Assembly (NCBI GenBank): GCA_900551465.1
Contig: URWL01000104.1
Coordinates: forward strand, 1 to 6,834
Length of the DNA: 6,834 bases
Direction: 5' to 3'
From: an uncultured Blautia sp.
GTDB lineage: Bacteria > Bacillota > Clostridia > Lachnospirales > Lachnospiraceae
Part shown: piece by piece, positions 1 through 5,119 of the stretch
Layout of the letters: each line of letters opens with the position of its first letter
Position numbering within the stretch: the first letter of the stretch is position 1
Made by a program: the position numbers and the translations under genes
The notes under the pieces: generated by a model
Seen by the model: only the letters and a program-made list of their open reading frames with translations
Database searches by the model: none
Told to the model about the DNA's origin: nothing

Positions 1-48
1 GCGGTAACGTATGGAGCTGACTGCTACTAATAGGTCGAGGGCTTGACC
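1..48 (+). rRNA. 23S ribosomal RNA, 3' end (partial)
   Basis: The first 48 bases match the conserved 3' end of bacterial 23S rRNA. They contain GCTACTAATAGGTCGAGG and then GGCTTGACC, which in Firmicutes pairs with a GGTCAAG-type 5' end of the same molecule. The gene enters from the left edge of the window, so only its last bases are seen. The mature end is placed near position 48 by similarity to the family and could differ by a few bases. The operon is read rightward. Confidence 0.93.
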
Positions 49-258
49 AAAAAGCTGAGACGAGCGGATGGAACAGGATGGAAACAGACCGGAGTGAGTT
101 TACTCACAGAGGGAAGTTTACAGACTGGGACAGACATTTGCGAAGCAAATGACATCGAGTGACGGAAGTCACGAGATGACCGGCGAGTCGTAGAAAGCGG
201 AAGCATGGTCACACGATTCCAAATGTCAACATGTATGTAGTTTTGAAAGTGCAATAAA
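49..258 (+). other. rRNA operon trailer, hairpin-rich, no 5S gene
   Basis: This stretch holds no credible protein gene and no recognisable 5S rRNA or tRNA. It contains at least three local hairpins. GTGAGT/ACTCAC is at 94-107. CATTTGC-GAA-GCAAATG is at 135-151. At 153-178 CATC/GATG and GTGAC/GTCAC stems flank a symmetric GA/GA internal loop and are capped by a GGAA tetraloop. Near 235-250 lies TGTAGTTTTGAAAGT, similar to the AGTTTTGAAAG-like element I recall between 23S and 5S genes in many Firmicutes. The stretch is probably transcribed with the rRNA and removed by processing. That role is inferred. Confidence 0.7.
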
Positions 259-260
259 GA

Positions 261-286
261 AAAGCAGCTGAGAAGCTGTTTTTTTG
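261..286 (+). terminator. Intrinsic terminator of the rRNA operon
   Basis: AGCAGCT (263-269) pairs with AGCTGTT (274-280), with one G-U pair, around a GAGA loop of the GNRA type. Flanking A and T bases extend the stem. A run of seven T residues (279-285) follows. It lies directly after the 23S trailer, so transcription of the rRNA operon probably ends here without a 5S gene. Confidence 0.82.
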
Positions 287-318
287 TATATAAAATAAGA
301 GCTGGAAAGGAAACCATT

Positions 319-945
319 ATGCTGAAAATAAATCGCGACCACATGCTGGAGATCACTCGTCGCATGACTCCATCCCGTACAGCAATGACGCGCATTGCTG
401 GCTGTTATATGGATAAGGATGGATTTGTGGATGGAACATTTAATATAAATTTTCTGAAGCTGTCAGCATCGGAAAAAAACAGGAATCTGGCAATTGCAAA
501 AGCGATTCCTTTTGCAGAGACAAATACAAAACTGAAAAGATATTCATTTATAGAAGAATCATCAGTTTCTGTAAGACAGCTGCTCTTGGGACTAAAGACC
601 TGCGCACTAAAAAACGATGCTCTTTTGGATACCTTTTATGAATTGGTATCTGAAAAATATCATACCCTGAGCAGCTATAGTATTTTTTTCTTTCACAGCA
701 CTTATGATATTCCGATAAAAGGCACAGATAAATCGGATCTTTGGGATTCTGAGGAAGTATATGAGTATTTAATCTGTGCTTTTTGCCCGGTTACAGGAGA
801 CTATGAACCGGGAGAACCGGAATTTGGATTTATTTTTCCTGCTTTTTGTGAACGTACAGAAGATCCGGACTATATTGATATTTATGAGAAAAATCCTCAA
901 AAACCTCATCAGGATATGTATGGTTTTCTGGGAGTGAAAATATAA
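319..945 (+). CDS. DUF4317 family protein, apparently only the N-terminal half
   Basis: The 208-residue soluble protein has no signal peptide or membrane segment. I recognise the DUF4317 pattern: an N-terminal stretch with RMTPSRTAMTRIAGCY (15-30), a GLKTCALKN region (91-99), an SEEVYEYLICAFCPV block (144-158), and a FGFIFPAF then NPQKPH block (169-197). The molecular function of this family is not known to me. Members I recall run to roughly 370-400 residues, so this one stops at about half length. No continuation is visible in any frame before the terminator. The loop between the CPV block and the FIFPAF block is also short. The ATG start is well supported by AAAGGA at 306-311, seven bases upstream. 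A TATAAAAT stretch at 289-296 could be a -10 box, but I see no -35. The gene could be a natural short form or a 3'-truncated remnant. Confidence 0.75.
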   Translation: MLKINRDHMLEITRRMTPSRTAMTRIAGCYMDKDGFVDGTFNINFLKLSASEKNRNLAIAKAIPFAETNTKLKRYSFIEESSVSVRQLLLGLKTCALKNDALLDTFYELVSEKYHTLSSYSIFFFHSTYDIPIKGTDKSDLWDSEEVYEYLICAFCPVTGDYEPGEPEFGFIFPAFCERTEDPDYIDIYEKNPQKPHQDMYGFLGVKI

Positions 946-988
946 AAAACTTGTTTTACTTTATATAAAACAGAGTATCAGAATAAAG

Positions 989-1031
989 AATTCCTCATTA
1001 CTGGATCCTTTTGCAATAATGAGGAATTTTT
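989..1031 (+). terminator. Terminator between convergent DUF4317 and MATE genes
   Basis: AATTCCTCATTA (989-1000) is perfectly complementary to TAATGAGGAATT (1017-1028), giving a 12-base-pair stem with a 16-base loop. A T-run follows on the plus strand. On the minus strand the stem is followed by a weaker T-rich stretch. The hairpin sits between two convergent genes, so it probably stops transcription from both sides. The MATE stop codon lies only four bases from its right arm. Confidence 0.8.
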
Positions 1032-2366
1032 CTAAAAATATATTTTTTTATAATAGCTTATCACTAACAGAACTGCAGCTCCTGTCCAGGCAGCAATTTC
1101 TGCATAAAAAATACCATTTGTTCCGATCAGCATAGGAAGAAAGATCGCCACACCTACGCGTAGTACAAATTCGACGACACCGCTGAGCATAGGTATAAAC
1201 GTATTTCCCAGTCCCTGGAGAGCAGATCGGTATACATACAGAAAATACAAGACAGGAAGCCAGCAGGCCATAATAAAAAGGTATTTCCAGGCAATGGCAA
1301 GTACCTGTTCTGTCTGAGATGGATCACCGGAGATAAACATCGACAGAATATTTTTGCCAAAAAGGAACATGATACAGGAAATCAGCAGAGCAGTGAGAAA
1401 AGCAAGACCGGTACTGTTTCGAACTCCTTTTTTTATCCGTTGGATTTCACCGGCGCCAAAATTTTGCCCAACATAGGTGACAATGGCATAACCGTAGGAA
1501 ATAGCAGCCATTTCCAGGACACCATAAAGTTTATTAGTGGCAGTAAAGCCTGCAACAAAAAGAAAACCATAGCCATTGACTACATATTGGACTACAAGCC
1601 CTCCAATGGAAATGATGGTATTTTGAAAAAGTATGGGGGTTCCAAGCTTCATCAGCTTTCCGTCCAGTCCGGGTACCCTTTTGAAATCTGTCCAATGTAC
1701 CTGTATGATTTTTATTTTTCGGATTACCAGGAAACAGTATAAGGCAGAAAATACCTGAGCGCTTACTGTGGCAACAGCAGCGCCGGCGACACCCCAGTGA
1801 AAAACCGCAACAAACAACAGATCAAGAGCTACGTTGATCGCTGCGGCAATAACCATAGCAATCAATGGAGAACGACTGTTTCCAAGGGCACGGAGCACTG
1901 ATGCAAAAATATTGTAGGCAGCGACTACAGGGATTCCGCAAAAGATGATCCGTAGATATATAAGTGACATATCTATGATATTATCCGGTGTATTCAGAAA
2001 TACCAGGATCCATCTGGCAAAAAGCTGACTGCCTATCAGTAAAAAAACAGCGATCACAGCTGTAAGTATGTAGCTTCTTGCAATAGTTTCTTTGAGATCT
2101 TTCCAATTTTTTGCTCCATAATGCTGGGATATCAGGATAGAAAATCCCTGAGTAGCTCCTGTAGCAACGCCAAGAACCATCCACATGATCCATTCTACAG
2201 CGCCAAGAGCAGCTAATGCCTGGACACCGGCAACCTGCCCTACAATGATTGTATCTACCATAGTATAAAGCTGCTGACAGATGTTTCCAAGCATCAGTGG
2301 AATGGCAAATAATATAATCAGTTTCCCAGGCGGTCCCTTTGTCATATCACGTATTTTGTCTGACAT
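1032..2366 (-). CDS. MATE family multidrug/toxin efflux transporter
   Basis: The protein is an integral membrane transporter of the MATE family (COG0534). Such transporters export organic cations, drugs or metabolites in exchange for Na+ or H+. From the chosen start it has 444 residues, normal for the family, with about 12 hydrophobic segments in two homologous halves. Family hallmarks are IPLMLGNICQQLYTMVDTIIVGQ in the first helix, GATQGFSILISQHYGAKN in the second, and VLRALGNSRSPL later in the first half. In the second half there are VAGFTATNKLYG, YVGQNFGAGE and YRSALQGLGNTFIPML. I chose the ATG at 2366 because a strong TGGAGGA lies five bases upstream. An in-frame ATG at 2378 would add MEDF but has no good ribosome binding site. 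The gene is transcribed alone and ends at a shared terminator. The substrate cannot be told from the sequence. Confidence 0.93.
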   Translation of the reverse strand: MSDKIRDMTKGPPGKLIILFAIPLMLGNICQQLYTMVDTIIVGQVAGVQALAALGAVEWIMWMVLGVATGATQGFSILISQHYGAKNWKDLKETIARSYILTAVIAVFLLIGSQLFARWILVFLNTPDNIIDMSLIYLRIIFCGIPVVAAYNIFASVLRALGNSRSPLIAMVIAAAINVALDLLFVAVFHWGVAGAAVATVSAQVFSALYCFLVIRKIKIIQVHWTDFKRVPGLDGKLMKLGTPILFQNTIISIGGLVVQYVVNGYGFLFVAGFTATNKLYGVLEMAAISYGYAIVTYVGQNFGAGEIQRIKKGVRNSTGLAFLTALLISCIMFLFGKNILSMFISGDPSQTEQVLAIAWKYLFIMACWLPVLYFLYVYRSALQGLGNTFIPMLSGVVEFVLRVGVAIFLPMLIGTNGIFYAEIAAWTGAAVLLVISYYKKIYF

Positions 2367-2370
2367 AAAA

Positions 2371-2376
2371 TCCTCC
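2371..2376 (-). promoter_or_regulatory. Ribosome binding site deciding the MATE start
   Basis: Read on the minus strand this is GGAGGA, a near-perfect anti-16S match four to five bases before the ATG at 2366. The upstream in-frame ATG at 2378 overlaps it and would bury the site inside the coding region, so the shorter start is preferred. Confidence 0.75.
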
Positions 2377-2423
2377 ATAATATTCTTCTGTTATAATTAA
2401 TTCATGAATAACAGCTGTACGAT

Positions 2424-2551
2424 TATCAGCAGATATTCATATTATGTTTATTGTAACAAATTTATGTGAGCCTTACTACTAACCTTTTATCAGAAAGATA
2501 ATAAAAATAAAAAGAATTAAAATTTAATAAAATCCCTTGCATTTTCTGATA
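2424..2551. repeat. Spaced TATCAG repeats in a divergent promoter region
   Basis: TATCAGCAGATA begins at 2424 and TATCAGAAAGATA at 2488, both on the plus strand. TTTCTGATA at 2543-2551 is the exact inverse of TATCAGAAA at 2488-2496. The right copy lies between the -35 and -10 of the HD gene promoter, and the left copies lie on the MATE side. The arrangement looks like regulator binding sites serving one or both divergent genes. In DNA this AT-rich the pattern could arise by chance, and no regulator gene is in the window. Confidence 0.3.
2441..2470 (-). promoter_or_regulatory. Possible promoter of the MATE gene
   Basis: On the minus strand CTCACA (2465-2470) and CATAAT (2441-2446) are separated by 18 bases. 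The -10 matches five of six consensus positions and the -35 four of six. Transcription would start near 2434 and give a leader of about 70 bases. The region is very AT-rich, so chance matches are common. A TATAAC further downstream, near 2390-2396, is an alternative -10 without a good -35. Confidence 0.3.
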
Positions 2552-2564
2552 GATTTGTCATAAT
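2537..2564 (+). promoter_or_regulatory. Probable promoter of the HD-domain gene
   Basis: TTGCAT (2537-2542) and CATAAT (2559-2564) are separated by 16 bases. The -10 matches five of six consensus positions, while the -35 is weak beyond TTG. It lies about 35 bases before the start codon, which fits a short leader carrying the ribosome binding site. Confidence 0.5.
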
Positions 2565-2582
2565 GAAATTAAAGAAAACAGA

Positions 2583-2588
2583 AGGGAG
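2583..2588 (+). promoter_or_regulatory. Ribosome binding site deciding the HD gene start
   Basis: AGGGAG lies nine bases before the ATG at 2598. An in-frame TTG at 2592 would be only three bases from it, too close for normal initiation. The ATG is therefore preferred. Confidence 0.65.
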
Positions 2589-2597
2589 TGATTGCCG

Positions 2598-3095
2598 ATG
2601 GACATTCAGTTATCGGATGAAGTTTCACAGGCATATCTGGCAGAGGTAGAGGATATTCTGAACAATAAGGAATTTCTTTCACTCAGCCTTTATGAACATC
2701 ATCAGTGGACAACCAGATTAATGCACAGCATTAATGTTTCCTATATTTCGTGGAAAATTGCGAAAAAATTCGGATGTGATGAAAAGGCAGCTGCAAGAGC
2801 TGGACTTTTGCATGATTTTTGTCCTTATGATTTTCGCAAGAAAACACCTACAGGAGAATTACAGGCATTCTATCATCCAAAAGCCGCAGCAGAAAACAGT
2901 GTAAGGACATTTGATATTGGTGAAAAGGAATGGAATGCGATTTTGTCACATATGTTCCCTCTGGGACCAATTCCAAAAAACAAAGAAGCATGGATCATTA
3001 CCATGGCAGATAAGATTTGTGCCAGTCTGGAGCTGTGTCATATTGCAGTAGCTCTGGCAAGACGCAATCGTGTAGTGGTAACTGCAGCTGTATAA
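2598..3095 (+). CDS. HD-domain phosphohydrolase family protein
   Basis: This is a 165-residue soluble protein of the HD superfamily, metal-dependent phosphohydrolases that act on nucleotides or other phosphate esters. The metal-ligand pattern is intact: H43 in MHSINVS, H72-D73 in GLLHDF, further histidines at 93 (FYHP) and 118 (LSHMFPL), and D138 in TMADKICASLE. The motifs RAGLLHDF and the late ADK-x-CASLE block resemble a common clostridial group of stand-alone HD hydrolases (COG1418-like), whose substrate is not known to me. The length is near the normal 160-180. It has its own promoter and is followed by a strong hairpin, so it is probably mostly monocistronic, although the next gene lacks a clear promoter. 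It lacks the added domains of RNase Y or cyclic-dinucleotide phosphodiesterases. Confidence 0.85.
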   Translation: MDIQLSDEVSQAYLAEVEDILNNKEFLSLSLYEHHQWTTRLMHSINVSYISWKIAKKFGCDEKAAARAGLLHDFCPYDFRKKTPTGELQAFYHPKAAAENSVRTFDIGEKEWNAILSHMFPLGPIPKNKEAWIITMADKICASLELCHIAVALARRNRVVVTAAV

Positions 3096-3103
3096 TAAAA
3101 ATG

Positions 3104-3140
3104 GCCTGCTGTATGAAATCTTCATGCAGCAGGCTTTCTG
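3104..3140 (+). terminator. Strong hairpin terminator or attenuator after the HD gene
   Basis: The arm at 3104-3117 pairs with 3121-3134 over 14 base pairs, with one G-U pair, around an ATC loop. The stem begins GCCTGCTG. The following tail is TTTCTGTG, which is T-poor for an efficient terminator. The hairpin therefore either terminates partly or protects the end of the HD transcript. Confidence 0.65.
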
Positions 3141-3189
3141 TGTGCAGCAGGTGCACGTTATCTAAAAAATCAATAACAGAGGTATCAGC

Positions 3190-3738
3190 ATGAAGAAATT
3201 TACGAGAAAAGAGATATTCTCCATTCCAAATATAATGGGATATTTCAGGATCCTTTTGATTCCGGTATTTTGTTACCTTTACATAACCGCAGGAGAATAT
3301 TTATATGCGTCTCTAGTGGTACTGATCTCCAGTCTTACAGATATGTTTGATGGAAAAATTGCAAGACGTTTTCATATGGTCACAGATTTGGGAAAGGCAT
3401 TAGATCCTGTTGCTGATAAGCTGACTCATGGAGCCTTGGCTCTTTGCCTTGCAACACGTTATCCTCTTATGTGGGGCTTGATCCTTCTTCTTGTGATTAA
3501 AGAAGGCTATATGGGGATTATGGGACTGATATTTTTGAAAAAAGGAAAAATGCTTGATGGTGCAATGTGGTTTGGAAAAGTATGTACAGCGGTGCTGTTT
3601 GTGGGAATGTTGATCCTGTTTCTGTTTCCTGCACTTCCGGCAGGCTTTGTGAATGGGATTATTGTAGTCATGATGGCAGTGATGGCAATTACCTTGTGCA
3701 TGTATATACCAGTGTTCCGAAAGATGAAAGAAGAATAA
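3190..3738 (+). CDS. CDP-alcohol phosphatidyltransferase (PgsA-like)
   Basis: The 182-residue membrane enzyme belongs to the CDP-alcohol phosphatidyltransferase family, which moves a phosphatidyl group from CDP-diacylglycerol to an alcohol such as glycerol-3-phosphate in phospholipid synthesis. The full catalytic signature is present with exact spacing: D51, D54-G55, A58-R59, G68, D72 and D76. The N-terminal SIPNIMGYFRILLIPVF is the usual first helix of PgsA and bacterial CDP-alcohol cardiolipin synthases. About five further hydrophobic segments follow, ending near residue 175. Length is normal for PgsA. AGAGG at 3178-3182 lies seven bases before the ATG. The acceptor alcohol cannot be told from the motif. 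It may be a paralogue of the housekeeping pgsA, because the neighbours are not those I expect around that gene. No clear promoter lies between it and the HD gene. Confidence 0.88.
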   Translation: MKKFTRKEIFSIPNIMGYFRILLIPVFCYLYITAGEYLYASLVVLISSLTDMFDGKIARRFHMVTDLGKALDPVADKLTHGALALCLATRYPLMWGLILLLVIKEGYMGIMGLIFLKKGKMLDGAMWFGKVCTAVLFVGMLILFLFPALPAGFVNGIIVVMMAVMAITLCMYIPVFRKMKEE

Positions 3739-3778
3739 AAGATATAGAAAGAGCTCTCTTTATGAGAGCTTATCTTTT
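3737..3778 (+). terminator. Terminator after the phosphatidyltransferase gene
   Basis: AGCTCTC (3752-3758) pairs with GAGAGCT (3764-3770) around a TTTAT loop. An outer stem of AAAAGATA (3737-3744) with TATCTTTT (3771-3778) can extend it, leaving a one-sided bulge at 3745-3751. The U-rich 3' arm acts as the tail. A second small hairpin, AAGAC-AGAT-GTCTT followed by TTT, lies at 3787-3803 and may act as a back-up. Confidence 0.75.
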
Positions 3779-3973
3779 GTGTATTGAAGACAGATGTCTT
3801 TTTATCTGGGAAGCTGCCAGATTCGGCAGTTCCATTTCAAGTATGTATACAGAATACCATAAATAATTTATGTTGGCAAATAAAATCAGTGATTCTGCAA
3901 AAAAAAATTTTTGTACTGGATGATCATAAAAACGGAAATAATCCAGACTGTGACGGCACGGTGGCATTCGCAC
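3779..3973. other. Intergenic stretch without a recognisable gene
   Basis: Short reading frames here on both strands look random in composition and run into neighbouring genes in other frames, so I call no gene. Visible structure is limited. A hairpin of GGAA-G-CTGCC with GGCAGTTCC (3809-3833, one bulged G) has no T-run after it. There is a run of nine A followed by five T at 3899-3912. CTGGAT (about 3916-3921) and ATCCAG (about 3941-3946) are complementary around a 19-base loop. I see no riboswitch or T-box consensus. A small RNA cannot be excluded. Confidence 0.5.
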
Positions 3974-4002
3974 ATGACACCGCACCGGAAATATGTTATT
4001 AT
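3974..4002 (+). promoter_or_regulatory. Probable promoter of the asparaginase gene
   Basis: ATGACA (3974-3979) and TATTAT (3997-4002) each match five of six sigma-A consensus positions and are separated by the ideal 17 bases. Transcription would begin near 4009, leaving a leader of about 37 bases. This is the best-matching promoter in the window. Confidence 0.6.
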
Positions 4003-4045
4003 GGCTGTATAGAATGGATTACAGCGAAAGGATGGAAACTCAGTG

Positions 4046-5050
4046 ATGAAAAAAAGAATCCTGATCATAAATACAGGAGGGACGCTTTCTTCTGTAAACA
4101 GCGAAAAGGGCTTTATGCCTGGAATGAAAAGTCGTGATATGCTGGAAGAGCTCCGAATGGTATCCAGAAACCTGGAGTTGGAGACAGAGGATTTCTGTTC
4201 TGTAGACAGTGCTAATATTTTTCCTGAGGACTGGGCCAGTCTTGCGGAGCTGATTGCAAAAAGGAGCAGAGAATATCATGGGATAACGGTGATCCATGGT
4301 ACAGATACAATGGCATATACGGCTTCCATGCTGGCATTTATGCTTCAGAATATTTCAATTCCTGTGGTAGTGACAGGCAGTCAGCTGTCTATTGCAGATC
4401 CTGTGGCGGATGCTATGGAAAATTGTCGGTGTGGAATCCATATGGCAGCCAGCGGATGTCCGGGAGTTTTTGTTGCGTTTAATCGCAAGGTGATGCTGGG
4501 CTGTCGTGCCTCAAAGGTGAGAACGATGAGCTTCGATGCTTTTGAGAGCATTAATTACCCTTATATCGGAGAGATCAGCTCACTTGGACTTCATATCAAA
4601 AAAGAAAATCTTGTAGTAAAAAGAGGAATTTTCAGACCTCAGACTGCTTATTCCAATAAAGTGTTTCTTCTGAAGCTCTACCCCGGAATGGATCCTTCTA
4701 TATTGGAATATCTTCAGGAAAAGGGATGCAGAGGTGTTTATATAGAGGGATTTGGACTGGGAGGCATGCCGTTTCTGAAAAATGATTTTATAAGCGCCAT
4801 TAAAAACGTAATAGAAAAGGGAATGGTAGTATTGGCAGGAAGCCAGTGCAGATATGAGGGAAGCAATCTTTCCGTTTATGAAACCGGTCGTCGTGCATTG
4901 GAAAGCGGTGTTCTGCAGGCTTATGATATGACAGCGGAGGCTGCAATGACAAAATTAATGTGGGTTCTTGGGCAGACGGAGGATATCAGGGAAGTTAGAG
5001 AATATTTTTCTGTGGATATTGCAGGAGAAGTGATGATTTCTGCAGAATAG
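4046..5050 (+). CDS. ansA: L-asparaginase, type I (cytoplasmic) AnsA-like
   Basis: The enzyme hydrolyses L-asparagine to aspartate and ammonia. The 334-residue protein has no signal peptide, which fits the cytoplasmic type. The N-terminal loop T10-G-G-T13 carries the nucleophilic threonine. S55 in VDSANIFPEDW is the likely substrate-binding serine. H84-G-T86-D87-T-M provides the second catalytic threonine and aspartate, and K157 in SKVRTMSFDAFES is the catalytic lysine. Length is normal for bacterial type I enzymes. The start is uncertain between GTG at 4043 and ATG at 4046, since AAGGA at 4028-4032 serves both. A stop codon at 4010 excludes longer forms. I prefer the ATG. The gene has its own promoter and ends at a hairpin shared with the convergent pckA. 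Related glutamyl-tRNA amidotransferase GatD shares the fold but carries an extra N-terminal domain absent here. Confidence 0.92.
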   Translation: MKKRILIINTGGTLSSVNSEKGFMPGMKSRDMLEELRMVSRNLELETEDFCSVDSANIFPEDWASLAELIAKRSREYHGITVIHGTDTMAYTASMLAFMLQNISIPVVVTGSQLSIADPVADAMENCRCGIHMAASGCPGVFVAFNRKVMLGCRASKVRTMSFDAFESINYPYIGEISSLGLHIKKENLVVKRGIFRPQTAYSNKVFLLKLYPGMDPSILEYLQEKGCRGVYIEGFGLGGMPFLKNDFISAIKNVIEKGMVVLAGSQCRYEGSNLSVYETGRRALESGVLQAYDMTAEAAMTKLMWVLGQTEDIREVREYFSVDIAGEVMISAE

Positions 5051-5074
5051 AAAACTACGAATATAAATAATAAG

Positions 5075-5110
5075 AAAGCGGATGTGAAGTTCACATCCGC
5101 TTTATAATTT
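5075..5110 (+). terminator. Bidirectional terminator between ansA and pckA
   Basis: AAAGCGGATGTG (5075-5086) is perfectly complementary to CACATCCGCTTT (5092-5103). On the plus strand the tail is TATAATTTTTAT. On the minus strand the stem is followed by CTTATTATTTATATT. It lies 24 bases after the ansA stop and 16 bases after the pckA stop, so it most likely terminates both convergent transcripts. Confidence 0.88.
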
Positions 5111-5119
5111 TTATAAGGA

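Noticed and set aside
287..296. TATAAAAT as a promoter for the DUF4317 gene
   Set aside because: The expected -35 position falls inside the rRNA terminator hairpin and has no match, so it is mentioned only as a possibility.
27..395. 122-codon open frame on the minus strand at the left edge
   Set aside because: It covers the 23S end, the rRNA trailer, a terminator and the start of the DUF4317 gene in antisense, so it is not a plausible gene.
1440..1742. 100-codon open frame antisense to the MATE gene
   Set aside because: It is fully inside a conserved membrane transporter on the other strand and has no domain signal.
2592..2597. TTG start two codons upstream for the HD gene
   Set aside because: It would sit only three bases after the ribosome binding site. 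The ATG at 2598 has normal spacing.
3955..3990. GGTGGCA-like stretch resembling a T-box antiterminator before ansA
   Set aside because: The conserved T-box core is not present, there is no terminator alternative downstream, and the stretch overlaps a good promoter.
3784..4137. 117-codon open frame on the plus strand spanning the ansA promoter and start
   Set aside because: It overlaps the start of ansA in another frame, its sequence resembles no family I know, and it covers the promoter. It is probably random.
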